Assembly (NCBI GenBank): GCA_021151685.1
Contig: JAGKWS010000043.1
Location: forward strand, 1 to 30,562
Direction: 5' to 3'
DNA from: Chitinophagaceae bacterium
Lineage (GTDB): Bacteria; Bacteroidota; Bacteroidia; Chitinophagales; Chitinophagaceae
Length of the DNA: 30,562 nt
Below, piece by piece: positions 7,947-16,593 of the stretch. Every line of letters starts with the position of its first letter. The stretch's first letter is position 1. The notes below the pieces were generated by a model. The model was not told where the DNA came from. It did no database searches and saw nothing but the letters and a program-made list of their open reading frames with translations. Position numbers and translations under genes: made by a program.

Positions 7947-8396
7947 CTATGACTCCAGATTTGCAATCAACGTCCTTGTTCCGTCTTCATTGGTGCCTAT
8001 AAAAACGGCTACCCATGGCTTTTGCAGCAGGTCTTTGGCCTTGTCGGGCCATTCTATGATGCACCAACTCCTTCCTTGCATGGCATCTTCTATATATTCT
8101 TCCATACCAGCAGCGAATGCATCTTTCTCGTTGCGCAGGCGATACCAATCTATATGGTATAGAGGGTATCTATTTCCCTCGTGATACATAGTATACTCGT
8201 TTACCAGTGCAAAGGTGGGGCTGCTTACCGCATCTTCTATTTGCAAATGCCTGCCCAATGCACTTACCAAAGTTGTTTTACCGGCGCCAAGATTGCCGGT
8301 GAGGGTTATGAGTCTGTATTGTTTTACGGCGTTCCACAGGTGGGCGGCGGCGGCATCTATGCCATTCAGGTCGTATGTCTGTTTCAGTAGCTGCAT
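7947..8396 (-). CDS. tsaE: tRNA threonylcarbamoyladenosine biosynthesis ATPase
   Basis: A 149-residue cytoplasmic P-loop ATPase that works with TsaB and TsaD to complete the t6A37 modification of ANN-decoding tRNAs. Features: Walker A GNLGAGKTT (34-42), SSPTFALVNEY (58-68), HIDWYRL (81-87), and the family hallmark IIEWPDKA (113-120). The ATG at 8396 was chosen over an in-frame start 36 bases upstream, because MQLLKQTYDLN aligns with the usual TsaE N-terminus and the upstream extension is hydrophobic and unrelated. It is divergent from the metalloprotease gene. Neither tsaB nor tsaD is nearby. Confidence 0.93.
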   Translation of the reverse strand: MQLLKQTYDLNGIDAAAAHLWNAVKQYRLITLTGNLGAGKTTLVSALGRHLQIEDAVSSPTFALVNEYTMYHEGNRYPLYHIDWYRLRNEKDAFAAGMEEYIEDAMQGRSWCIIEWPDKAKDLLQKPWVAVFIGTNEDGTRTLIANLES

Positions 8397-8543
8397 TGTC
8401 ACTAAAAAGTATAAAAAATTGAATAACAACAATATAGTTCATCTGTGGCGATATTTTATTTTGCCAGAAATGAGAAATTCATAACTTGCGTGTGTCGCCA
8501 CCTCCACATTTTTAATTAATCTAAAAGTCACAAAAAAAAGAAA

Positions 8544-10868
8544 ATGAAAAAACAATTCATTCATCTTTTGATGTCCTGTCTGGCGGGGTTTTCTCTACAG
8601 GCATCTGCCACCACCTATTGGCAACAGGTTGATGCCGGCCGGGCACCGAAGGAACTTCAGCGCATACACCCTACCAATTTTAAGGTGTATACAATGAACG
8701 AAAGCTTGCTGAAACTGCAAATGTGGTCGCTTAGCGAAAACCCTGACGAAGGTATGATTATTACCTTGCCCATGCCAAATGGCAGTATGCGTGACTTCAA
8801 AGTGTGGCACAACCCTATGTTGCCAGCGGAATTGTCTCAGAAATACCCCGATATAAGAACTTTTACCGCCTATGCACTGGATGATGTAACGGTAACAGCA
8901 AAACTCGACTTTACGCTTTACGGCTTCAGTGCCATGATATTTGATGGCGAAAATACTGCGTTTATAGACCCGTACGATAACTACCACGATGGTTTTTATA
9001 TGGTACACTATAAGCGCGATGAAACCCGCGACATGAACCAGCGTATGCGCTGCGAGGTGCATACTGCGGCCGACGACCTACCCGGTGGCGAGCAAATGGT
9101 AACCGCAAATACCGGCCTGCCTGCACTGGCTGCACGTACCTCTAATGGTTACCAAAAGCGTACGTACAGGCTGGCACTTGCCTGCTCTAACCAGTATGCA
9201 CAGGCTGCCACAGGTTTGTCATCGCCTACCATTGCACAGGTATTGTCTAAAATGACAACTTCTATGAACCGTGTGAATGGCGTATACAATCGCGAGTTCT
9301 CGGTGCAAATGAACTTTGTTGCTACTGAAGACCAAATCATTTGGCCTACAGCTACCGGTAGTGTGAATGGTGCAGACCCATTCAATTCTATCAACAGCAA
9401 TGGCAACGCATGTTTAGGACAAAACCAAACTACCTGCGATGGCCGGATAGGCTCTGCCAACTACGACTTGGGACACGTATTTACCACTGGTGGCGGTGGT
9501 GTGTCTGGTTTGGGTATCGTTTGTAGCAATGGCCAGAAAGCACGCAGTGTTACCGGCCTGTCCAGCCCGGTGGGTGATGGTTTTGATATAGACTTTGTGG
9601 CCCACGAAATGGGACATGAATTTGGCTCACAGCACACCTTCAACGACAATGCTAACGGAAGCTGTAATAATAATGCTGTTGCCAATTTTGCCTACGAGCC
9701 AGCAAGTGGCAGCACCATTCTGGCCTATGCGGGCATATGCTCTCCCGACAATATTCAGGCTCATAGCGATGCCTATTTCCATGCGTCGAGCCTTGTGCAA
9801 ATACAATCCAAGCTTGCAGGATCGGAAGATGTGTGTGCAATAAAAACTGCAACCGGCAACAAACTGGTATATCTGCCTACTTTTTCTGCCAACTACAAAA
9901 TTCCCTACAAAACGCCTTTCGAGCTAACAGCACCAACTGCTGTAGATTCTGTAACAGATAGTGCAACTATGTATTGCTGGGATCAGACCAACCTGGGCGA
10001 TTTTGGCAAAACGCTGGCTAATACCTATTTCAGAGGGCCTATCTTCCGTTCGTTCAATCCGGTGAAGGACAACCCTGTACGTGTGTTCCCTAAAATGAGT
10101 CTGGTACTGAATGGTATACTGAAACAAGTAAATGTGGATGGAGCCATGGGCGAAAAAGCCCCGGATACTGCCCGTTACCTTACCTTCAAGCTTACGATGC
10201 GTAATGTGTACAACAGCTATGGTTGCTTTCTGTACCCCGATGATACCATACATCTGGATGCTATAAGCACGGGTGCTGCCAATGGATATGAAGGCTTCAA
10301 AGTAACCAGCCAGAATACAGCAGGCCTTGCATATACCTACGGCACTTCTCAGACCGTAACCTGGAATGTAGTGGGCACCAACGGTGCGCCGTACAATGTA
10401 TCGAATGTGGTGATATACATGTCGAAAGACGGTGGCACTACATGGCCATATACAGTGGGTACATTCCCCAATACCGGTACTGCCACTATTACCGTACCAG
10501 ACCCCGGTGCTACCAGTAGTACATGTCGCTTCAAAGTAAAAGGCCAGAACAATGTGTTCTTCAACGTCAATTCGAAGAACTTCAAAGTAAACGGTTCGGG
10601 CATTGTAAGTGGCGTTGCGCAAACATTGAATTCAAATTCTGTAGCAGTATACCCTGTACCCGCACACGATAAGCTGTACTTCAGCGCACCGGGTGTAGGC
10701 CAGCTTCATGCTACAATTTTCAATGCTATAGGTCAGCAGATGTGGAGTGGCACCTTTGATGGCACTACCGATGTAGCGGTAGGTGCATGGGCAAGGGGCA
10801 TCTATCATGTACGTCTTAACAGCATGAAGGATGGCAGCCAAACGGCTAAAACAATAGTACTGGAATAA
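8544..10868 (+). CDS. Secreted M12B-like zinc metalloprotease with type IX sorting domain
   Basis: A 774-residue extracellular protease. Residues 1-22 are a signal peptide. About residues 25-200 look like a propeptide. The catalytic domain follows (about 205-430): HEMGHEFGSQH places zinc ligands His354, His358 and His364 with the general base Glu355, the HExGHxxGxxH pattern of reprolysin-like metzincins. Several Cys residues (CSNQYAQ, CLGQNQTTC, GICSPDN) suggest disulfides. A beta-sandwich module follows (about 560-695, with TVTWNVVGT and NVVIYMSKDGG). The last 70 residues (VYPVPAHDKLYF to TIVLE) are a Por secretion-tail domain, directing type IX secretion and often surface attachment with tail removal. 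A strong hairpin terminator closes the single-gene unit. The substrate is unknown. Confidence 0.92.
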   Translation: MKKQFIHLLMSCLAGFSLQASATTYWQQVDAGRAPKELQRIHPTNFKVYTMNESLLKLQMWSLSENPDEGMIITLPMPNGSMRDFKVWHNPMLPAELSQKYPDIRTFTAYALDDVTVTAKLDFTLYGFSAMIFDGENTAFIDPYDNYHDGFYMVHYKRDETRDMNQRMRCEVHTAADDLPGGEQMVTANTGLPALAARTSNGYQKRTYRLALACSNQYAQAATGLSSPTIAQVLSKMTTSMNRVNGVYNREFSVQMNFVATEDQIIWPTATGSVNGADPFNSINSNGNACLGQNQTTCDGRIGSANYDLGHVFTTGGGGVSGLGIVCSNGQKARSVTGLSSPVGDGFDIDFVAHEMGHEFGSQHTFNDNANGSCNNNAVANFAYEPASGSTILAYAGICSPDNIQAHSDAYFHASSLVQIQSKLAGSEDVCAIKTATGNKLVYLPTFSANYKIPYKTPFELTAPTAVDSVTDSATMYCWDQTNLGDFGKTLANTYFRGPIFRSFNPVKDNPVRVFPKMSLVLNGILKQVNVDGAMGEKAPDTARYLTFKLTMRNVYNSYGCFLYPDDTIHLDAISTGAANGYEGFKVTSQNTAGLAYTYGTSQTVTWNVVGTNGAPYNVSNVVIYMSKDGGTTWPYTVGTFPNTGTATITVPDPGATSSTCRFKVKGQNNVFFNVNSKNFKVNGSGIVSGVAQTLNSNSVAVYPVPAHDKLYFSAPGVGQLHATIFNAIGQQMWSGTFDGTTDVAVGAWARGIYHVRLNSMKDGSQTAKTIVLE

Positions 10869-10885
10869 CAATAGTAAAATAATCT

Positions 10886-10931
10886 ACAACAAAATGGGGC
10901 TGCTTCTGGTGAGGCAGCCCCATTTTGTTGT
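10886..10931. terminator. Strong bidirectional hairpin terminator
   Basis: Two perfectly complementary 18-base arms (10886-10903 and 10914-10931), GC-rich at the loop end and A/T-rich at the base, enclose a 10-base loop. It lies between the convergent metalloprotease gene and the small membrane protein gene. TTTTGTTGT closes it on either strand, so it can serve both. Confidence 0.88.
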
Positions 10932-10941
10932 AAAATAAGCA

Positions 10942-11280
10942 TCAGAATATGTGTGTGAGCCCGTAAAACACAATTATTACTCCGGCACCGGTGAGTCCAT
11001 ACAGCACTATCAGATATCCGGCACCGGTAAATACCTCGCCCAGAGTAAGCAGGCAACTGAGCAAACACATAAGCGCACCCGACAAGATGAGGTTGAGCCC
11101 ACGTTGTTGCCGTTGGGCATTGCGCAGCTTCACGGTTTCGGCTACTATGTCTTTCACAAACTGGTAAGCAAGGCCCATGGCAGTCAGTTCGGCTTCAGCT
11201 TCAGCACGTGTTTTGCCTTCATCGAGCATTTGCCGCACCTTATCGGCTATGTGGTGTTTATTGTCTTGAGATGCATCCAT
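10942..11280 (-). CDS. Small membrane protein of unknown function
   Basis: A 112-residue protein. Residues 1-60 are charged and helical (KVRQMLDEGKTRAEAEAELTAMG), resembling a short helical hairpin seen in other bacterial small membrane proteins with a dimerisation or docking N-terminus. Residues 62-80 and about 86-110 are two hydrophobic helices with a short loop (GEVFTGAG). The arrangement predicts a cytoplasmic N-terminal domain on a two-helix anchor. I do not recognise a characterised family. The gene stands alone, convergent with the metalloprotease gene and divergent from the TonB receptor gene. Confidence 0.7.
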   Translation of the reverse strand: MDASQDNKHHIADKVRQMLDEGKTRAEAEAELTAMGLAYQFVKDIVAETVKLRNAQRQQRGLNLILSGALMCLLSCLLTLGEVFTGAGYLIVLYGLTGAGVIIVFYGLTHIF

Positions 11281-11327
11281 ATGTTATATACAATCCATAT
11301 TGGTAAACCTATTTACATTTTCTCAAT

Positions 11328-11348
11328 AAAAAAATGACTTTCGTCATT
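11328..11348 (-). terminator. Intrinsic-type terminator on the strand opposite the TonB receptor leader
   Basis: On the minus strand AATGAC (11348-11343), a GAAA tetraloop and GTCATT (11338-11333) form a 6-bp stem followed by five further T. Only the untranslated leader of the divergent TonB receptor gene lies upstream on this strand, so its purpose is unclear (antisense RNA, small RNA, or a barrier to read-through). Confidence 0.4.
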
Positions 11349-11375
11349 GGCTGTTTTTTGCATGACCAGAGTATA

Positions 11376-11513
11376 GGTTGCAATATTGCTACCATCTGTA
11401 CGTTATAGGTGCATACTGTTTACAGGCAGGAAAATAAATAGCAATATTTACCCTGTGCCTGGCATTGTCTTTGTTAAACCTTTCCAATATCTGCAAGTCT
11501 ACTATAGCAATAT
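11376..11513. promoter_or_regulatory. Repeated GCAATAT element ahead of the TonB receptor gene
   Basis: GCAATAT occurs at 11380-11386, 11441-11447 and 11507-11513. The first copy is the centre of an 18-base near-palindrome at 11376-11393 (8 of 9 base pairs). Repeat plus dyad symmetry upstream of an uptake gene suggests an operator. No canonical TAnnTTTG was found in this region. The call is tentative because the element is short and A/T-rich. Confidence 0.35.
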
Positions 11514-11542
11514 AATGCCTTCACCACAATCACACACACCAC

Positions 11543-13837
11543 ATGTTTTCCAAACAACGCACCATTCTGTGGCTTGCCTGCACGGCAATGTCGCTACAGG
11601 CCACTGCCCAACAAGTAACCATCAGTGGCTACATTACCGACCAAAAAAGCGGTGAGCGGCTTACCGGAGCCGTAGTATACATACCATCGCTACAGGTGGG
11701 TACCGCCAGCAACAACTATGGCTTTTGGTCTATAACCATACCTGCCCGTACCGACAGTGTAGAACTGAAGGGCTCTTATGCCGGTTATGCCTCGTGGCAG
11801 CGCAAGATTAGTGTAGCCCAATCGGCAGAAATACCTATTTCGCTGGGCGAAGCACAAGAGCTGAAGGAGGTAGTCATCAGCAGCGAGCGGGCTATTCATC
11901 AGAAAACACAGATGAGTTCTATAGACCTGCCGATACAAACTGTGAAATCGTTACCAGCATTCTTTGGCGAACCCGACATAATGAAAGCCATACAGTTGTT
12001 ACCGGGTATACAGGGCGGCAACGAGGGTACATCGGGCCTGTATGTGCGCGGTGGCAGCCCCGACCAAAACCTGATATTGCTGGATGGGGTGCCCGTGTAC
12101 AATGCCAGCCACCTGTTTGGGTTCTTCAGCGTGTTTAATGCCGATGCTATACGCAGTGTAGAGGTGATAAAGGGCGGCTTTCCGGCTCGGTATGGCGGCA
12201 GACTTTCTTCTGTTATAGACATCAACATGAAGGAAGGTAATAACAACAAAATACATGGCGAAGGTGGTATAGGCGTTATTGCATCGCGTCTGACACTGGA
12301 AGGCCCTATAAAGAAAGAAAAATCATCGTTCATGGTATCGGGCCGGCGCACCTATATAGATGTACTGGCGGCACCGTTTATGAAAGGGTCGTCTAAGTTT
12401 GGCTACTATTTCTACGACCTGAATGGCAAGGCTAACTTTACATTGGGCAAAAAAGACCATCTGTACGTAAGTGGTTATTTTGGTAATGATAAATTTTACT
12501 TCTCTGACAAAAGCACAGAGGATAATGTAACCAGCAAATTTGGCGGGGGGATACGTTGGGGAAATGCTACTGCGGTAGCCCGCTGGAATCATCAGTTCAG
12601 CCCCAAGGTGTTTGGCAATCTTACCAGCTACTATAGCCGTTACCAGTTTCAGGTAGAAGCCGAGAGTGGCAGTACAGGCAATGGCACCGATGAGCAGTTT
12701 TTACTTCGATTCAAATCGGGCATCAGCGATATTGCTGCCCGGTACGATTTCGACATTATACCATCGCCCAACCACTATATAAAAGTGGGGGCCAGTGTCA
12801 TTAACCACACCTATACGCCGGGGGCGCAGACAACCAAAATAAGCGGCACCAGCGGCGGCAATACCGATACTACCGTAGGGCAATCGGCTATATTTGCCAC
12901 TGAAACTGATGTATATGCCGAAGACGACATCAAGTTCAGCGAACGACTGAAAGCTAATGTGGGCCTGCATCTGGCAGGTTTCAATGTACGTAGTAAATTT
13001 TATCATTCTATACAACCCCGCCTTGCGGCCCGCTATCTGCTGAACGACAAGCTAAGTGCCAAGGCATCTTTTGTGCAGATGAACCAATACATCAACCTGC
13101 TTACCAACTCGTCTATCGGTCTGCCCACCGACCTTTGGGTACCCTCTACCGACAAAGTACCACCCCAACTATCGAGACAAGGAGCGGCAGGACTGGCTTA
13201 CTCGCACGATAAAGGTTATGAAATAAGCGTAGAGGGGTATTACAAAACCATGGAGAACATTATAGAATACCGCGAGGGTGCGAGCTTCTTTAACAGTGCT
13301 ACCGGGTGGGAAGACAAGGTAACATCGGGGCGTGGAAGTAGCTACGGTGGCGAGTTGTTTGTACAAAAGAAAAAGGGCCGCTTTACCGGCATGATGGGCT
13401 ATACCCTATCGTGGACGCAAAGACAGTTTGCCACACTGAACTATGGCCGATGGTTCCCGTACAAGTACGACCGGAGGCACGATTTTAAGATAGCGGGTGT
13501 GTATACCATATCGCCCCGTATAGAAATAAGTGCCGAGTGGGTATATGGTACCGGAAATGCCATAACACTGCCTGTGGGCTACTACGGTACACCAAACGGC
13601 GAATCTATAACCGTATATGGCGACCGCAATGCCTACCGCCTGCCTGCCTACCACCGTGGCGATGTGTCTATCAGGTTTACAAAGGAAAAAACCAACTGGA
13701 CACGCTCCTGGATAATAGGTGCCTACAATGTATATAACCGTAAAAATCCATTTTTCATTTATGAAGATAATGGCAACTTCAAACAGGTGAGCCTTTTCCC
13801 TATTCTTCCATCCGTTACCTACCAATTCAAATTCTGA
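11543..13837 (+). CDS. TonB-dependent outer-membrane receptor
   Basis: A 764-residue outer-membrane active transporter. Residues 1-22 are a signal peptide (ending ATA before Q23). About residues 24-110 are a carboxypeptidase regulatory-like beta-sandwich (GYITDQKSGERLTGAVVYIPS), common at the N-terminus of Bacteroidota receptors. The plug follows (about 130-235), with PDIMKAIQLLPGIQGG, GLYVRGGSPDQNLILLDGVPVYN and SVEVIKGGFPARYGGRLSSVIDI. The rest is an aromatic-rich barrel ending in VTYQFKF, a normal terminal strand. It is shorter than typical SusC receptors and its partner is not SusD, so glycan import is unlikely; iron complex or another small ligand is possible but not shown. Its TGA overlaps the next ATG by one base, indicating translational coupling. 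Confidence 0.93.
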   Translation: MFSKQRTILWLACTAMSLQATAQQVTISGYITDQKSGERLTGAVVYIPSLQVGTASNNYGFWSITIPARTDSVELKGSYAGYASWQRKISVAQSAEIPISLGEAQELKEVVISSERAIHQKTQMSSIDLPIQTVKSLPAFFGEPDIMKAIQLLPGIQGGNEGTSGLYVRGGSPDQNLILLDGVPVYNASHLFGFFSVFNADAIRSVEVIKGGFPARYGGRLSSVIDINMKEGNNNKIHGEGGIGVIASRLTLEGPIKKEKSSFMVSGRRTYIDVLAAPFMKGSSKFGYYFYDLNGKANFTLGKKDHLYVSGYFGNDKFYFSDKSTEDNVTSKFGGGIRWGNATAVARWNHQFSPKVFGNLTSYYSRYQFQVEAESGSTGNGTDEQFLLRFKSGISDIAARYDFDIIPSPNHYIKVGASVINHTYTPGAQTTKISGTSGGNTDTTVGQSAIFATETDVYAEDDIKFSERLKANVGLHLAGFNVRSKFYHSIQPRLAARYLLNDKLSAKASFVQMNQYINLLTNSSIGLPTDLWVPSTDKVPPQLSRQGAAGLAYSHDKGYEISVEGYYKTMENIIEYREGASFFNSATGWEDKVTSGRGSSYGGELFVQKKKGRFTGMMGYTLSWTQRQFATLNYGRWFPYKYDRRHDFKIAGVYTISPRIEISAEWVYGTGNAITLPVGYYGTPNGESITVYGDRNAYRLPAYHRGDVSIRFTKEKTNWTRSWIIGAYNVYNRKNPFFIYEDNGNFKQVSLFPILPSVTYQFKF

Positions 13838-14742
13838 TGAAACACACACTTTCGATAGCCATATCTATTGGCATGGCACTTGCATTTTCGTCTTGCGAAA
13901 AAACAATTGATGTAGCAGCACCACCTGTAGAGAAACGTCTGGCACTGTTTTCGGTAGGCGAAACGGGTGTACCTACCAACTTGTATGTAAAAAGTACGGC
14001 TGCCATTAAAGACCGCAAAAACAACCCTGTACTGGACATAGCAAATGCTACCGCCATTCTGTATACCGGTGGGGTACCATTGGATACGATGGACTATAAC
14101 ACCATGTTTGGGTATGTGTCTACCGTGCCACTGACTGCCGGCAAGAACTATACCCTGAAGGTAAGTGCCCCCAATCTGCCACCGGCAGAGGCTACTTGCG
14201 TAGCACCGATACCGGTACCTATTGTAAAAGTAACGCATACCTACAATGCCCGTAAAAACATGGACGGTAATTACGAAGATGCGCTGGTGCTTACCTTTAA
14301 CGACCCACCAGAGGCAGGCGACTGCTACATGGTACGGCTATTGCCCCCGCAAGATTCGGGATTGTTCAATTTTGGGTTTTGTGTATATGCGCCAGATGCA
14401 TCGGTAGAGACACCACGTGGCGACATAGCCGATGCCGAAACCTGCCTGGACAATGACGGCATTTTTATGCGCGATGCCCTCTTTAATGGCAAGCAAAAAG
14501 AATTGAAGTTGTACGTGAGTACAGGGTCTATTGCCCCACAGTTCAACGGTACCGATTCGGTATATAGCAGTATAGAGCTGATACATGTGCCCGATGCATA
14601 CTTTCGCTACAGGCAATCTCGCAAGGTTGCTGCCAATACCGAAGGCAACCCATTTGCCGAGCCTGCCAATGTGTTTACCAATGTTACCGATGGGTATGGC
14701 ATCTTCTCTATTGTGAGTACTGCATGGCAGGAAATACGGTAG
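13837..14742 (+). CDS. DUF4249-type surface lipoprotein, partner of the TonB receptor
   Basis: A 301-residue lipoprotein. The signal sequence ends at a lipobox-like FSSC with Cys20 as the lipidation site. Features in line with DUF4249: a short EKTIDVAAPP start, a beta-sandwich with VLDIANATAILYTGG and YVSTVPLTAGKNYTLKVSAPNLPPAEA, and a C-terminal NVFTNVTDGYGIFSIVS. The family regularly sits directly after a TonB receptor in Bacteroidota and is presumed to be its surface-exposed lid or ligand-capture component, analogous to SusD in position but unrelated in sequence. The ATG overlaps the receptor stop codon by one base, so the two are an operon. The ligand is unknown. Confidence 0.82.
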   Translation: MKHTLSIAISIGMALAFSSCEKTIDVAAPPVEKRLALFSVGETGVPTNLYVKSTAAIKDRKNNPVLDIANATAILYTGGVPLDTMDYNTMFGYVSTVPLTAGKNYTLKVSAPNLPPAEATCVAPIPVPIVKVTHTYNARKNMDGNYEDALVLTFNDPPEAGDCYMVRLLPPQDSGLFNFGFCVYAPDASVETPRGDIADAETCLDNDGIFMRDALFNGKQKELKLYVSTGSIAPQFNGTDSVYSSIELIHVPDAYFRYRQSRKVAANTEGNPFAEPANVFTNVTDGYGIFSIVSTAWQEIR

Positions 14743-14816
14743 TATGCATCGCCTGTATGTGCAAAACCATGTGTACAGCTAACTTCGTATTTTTCTTTAT
14801 TTGTAAGCTATTGCAC

Positions 14817-14824
14817 TACATTTG
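14817..14824 (+). promoter_or_regulatory. -7 promoter element for the MATE exporter gene
   Basis: TACATTTG matches TAnnTTTG, 54 bases before the ATG. The resulting leader contains a small inverted repeat (ACAACAAA at 14842-14849, TTTGTTGT at 14860-14867) immediately before the start region. Confidence 0.5.
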
Positions 14825-14878
14825 CACCCGCATCATCTACAACAACAAAAACAATGCTCTTTGTTGTAAGGGCCAATC

Positions 14879-16219
14879 ATGAACAACTTAGGCGTAACAG
14901 CCAGTAACAGGCAAATACTAAAACTGGCAGCACCCATATCGCTGGCACTACTGATACCGCAGCTCAACTTCTTTACCAATACCGTGTTTTTGGGTATGCT
15001 GGGGCAAAGAGAGTTGGGGGTAAATGGTATTACTGGTGTGTTCTACCTCATATTGTCTATGATTAGCTACGGCCTGAGCAGTGGCATACAGGTGCAAATG
15101 GCGCGTCGTGCCGGCGAAGGCGATGAGAAAGGACTTACAGAATTGCTAACCAATGGTGGCATGATTTCCATTCTGTTTTCATTGGGGCTTATGCTGGTTA
15201 CCCTTTGGTTGGTGCCATTACTTTTTGGCTTCAGCCTGCAAGACGACCGCAATATGGAAATGAGTGTTCGATTCATTTACATAAGGGTATGGGGCTTGCC
15301 CTTTCTGGCGCTTACCCAACTTCTCTATTCGTTCTTTATCTCCATCAGCCGCACTAAGGTGCTGATATATGGTTCTTTGGTGGCGACAGTAGTCAATATA
15401 CTTTTCGACTATTTGCTGATATTTGGCCATGGGGGCATGCCTGCATTGGGTTTTTCGGGTGCTGCGGTAGCATCGGTGATAGCCGAGGTGGCCGGGCTAC
15501 TGGTGATGGTGGGCATATTTCTTGGCAAGCGGCTACATCAAGAATATCCTATTTCGAAACATCTGCATTTCGATCTGGAGCTATCGCAACGCTCGCTGAA
15601 GGTGGCCGCACCACTTATTGTTCAGTTCCTGTTCAGTATAGGTGGTTGGTTGGTATTTTTCTTTTTTATAGAGCACCTTGGCGGAACTGCACTGGCAGCC
15701 TCGCAAGTGCTGCGCAACATCTTTGGTATAGTAAGTGTAGGTACGTGGGCACTGGCCACCACCTGCAATACCATGGTGAGTAATATAATAGGGCAAGGAA
15801 GGCAAGATGAGGTAAGGAAGGTGATATGGAAGGTATGCAAACTGAGCTTCCTATATGTATCTGTCATTTGTGCGCTTACGCTTGTGTTCTCGCGCGAGTT
15901 TCTTTCGGTATATACCTCCGACACATCGCTTATAGAATTTGCTATACCCAGCCTACGGGTGATAGTGGTGGCTACCCTCATCATGTCTTTGTCTACCGTT
16001 ACCTTCAACGGAGTGGTAGGCACCGGCAATACCATGGTGAACCTGACCATGGAAATGACCTGTGTAGGCATCTATCTGGTGTATTGCTACTTTGTCATCA
16101 GCAAATGGCAAAGCCCGCTACAATGGTGCTGGGGGTCGGAATTTGTGTACTGGACCTCGTTGCTCATTGGCTCGGGCTGGTATTTGCTCAGCAATCGCTG
16201 GCGCAATAAGGAAATCTAA
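14879..16219 (+). CDS. MATE-family efflux transporter
   Basis: A 446-residue inner-membrane antiporter with 12 hydrophobic segments arranged as two pseudo-repeats. The start LKLAAPISLALLIPQLNFFTNTVFLGMLG is the usual MATE helix 1, and ISYGLSSGIQVQMARRAGEGDEKG the helix 2 region; VATVVNILFDYLLIFGHGGMPALGFSGAAVASVIAE (helices 5-6) is the strongest family signature, repeated more weakly in the C-terminal half. These proteins expel drugs, organic cations or metabolites using Na+ or H+ gradients; the substrate here is unknown. The gene has its own -7 element. Its stop codon interlocks with that of ytxJ on the opposite strand over 4 bases. Confidence 0.92.
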   Translation: MNNLGVTASNRQILKLAAPISLALLIPQLNFFTNTVFLGMLGQRELGVNGITGVFYLILSMISYGLSSGIQVQMARRAGEGDEKGLTELLTNGGMISILFSLGLMLVTLWLVPLLFGFSLQDDRNMEMSVRFIYIRVWGLPFLALTQLLYSFFISISRTKVLIYGSLVATVVNILFDYLLIFGHGGMPALGFSGAAVASVIAEVAGLLVMVGIFLGKRLHQEYPISKHLHFDLELSQRSLKVAAPLIVQFLFSIGGWLVFFFFIEHLGGTALAASQVLRNIFGIVSVGTWALATTCNTMVSNIIGQGRQDEVRKVIWKVCKLSFLYVSVICALTLVFSREFLSVYTSDTSLIEFAIPSLRVIVVATLIMSLSTVTFNGVVGTGNTMVNLTMEMTCVGIYLVYCYFVISKWQSPLQWCWGSEFVYWTSLLIGSGWYLLSNRWRNKEI

Positions 16220-16581
16220 TTGCTGTTTGCTGCCATTTTGGTGCGCCATTCCTTTATCTCTTCCTTCAGTTCGGCAGGTAGTATACCACTATGGCTCTCA
16301 TCATACACGCATTCGCCATTTACAATCAGCAATGCCTGCGGCGACTCGTGATGTACCTGATATTCTTCGGCTATCTGCATAGATATGGGTCTGCTCTTCA
16401 GCACATCTACCAGATAAAATGCTGCTTCGTTGTTTCCCGCCATTTGCTCCATGCGGTTGTAGGCCATCATGCTGATGGAACAACGGGGGCTGTGTTTGAA
16501 TACCAGTACCGGCTTTTCTGCACTCAAAGCCTTCAGGCTTTCTTTCTGTTCTTCGGTGGTCAGTTCTATCCAATTCATCAT
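16216..16581 (-). CDS. ytxJ: YtxJ-family bacillithiol-linked monothiol redox protein
   Basis: A 121-residue thioredoxin-fold protein matching the YtxJ (BrxC) monothiol bacilliredoxin family, which removes bacillithiol from thiolated proteins. VLVFKHSPRCSISMMAYNRME (about 25-45) holds the single active cysteine (CSIS, where many relatives have CPIS), followed by FYLVDVLKSRPISMQIAEEYQVHHESPQALLIVNG with the thioredoxin-fold cis-proline region (ESPQ). Two adjacent ATGs (16581 and 16578) can serve as start. A perfect hairpin and a -7 element lie directly upstream, leaving almost no leader. The family suggests the cell makes bacillithiol, but no bsh gene is in the window. Confidence 0.88.
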   Translation of the reverse strand: MMNWIELTTEEQKESLKALSAEKPVLVFKHSPRCSISMMAYNRMEQMAGNNEAAFYLVDVLKSRPISMQIAEEYQVHHESPQALLIVNGECVYDESHSGILPAELKEEIKEWRTKMAANSN

Positions 16582-16585
16582 AACA

Positions 16586-16593
16586 CAAAGGTA
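16586..16593 (-). promoter_or_regulatory. -7 promoter element for ytxJ, embedded in a hairpin
   Basis: On the minus strand TACCTTTG matches TAnnTTTG. It ends 4 bases before the first ytxJ ATG, so the transcript would be leaderless or nearly so. Its TACCT half is also part of the 3' arm of the hairpin at 16589-16617. Confidence 0.5.

Noticed and set aside
8445..8501. Inverted repeat GTGGCGA / TCGCCAC between tsaE and the metalloprotease
   Set aside because: Only 7 bases with about 43 bases between the arms; chance is likely.
9924..10622. 232-residue frame antisense to the metalloprotease gene
   Set aside because: No family features, and it lies fully inside the well supported gene.
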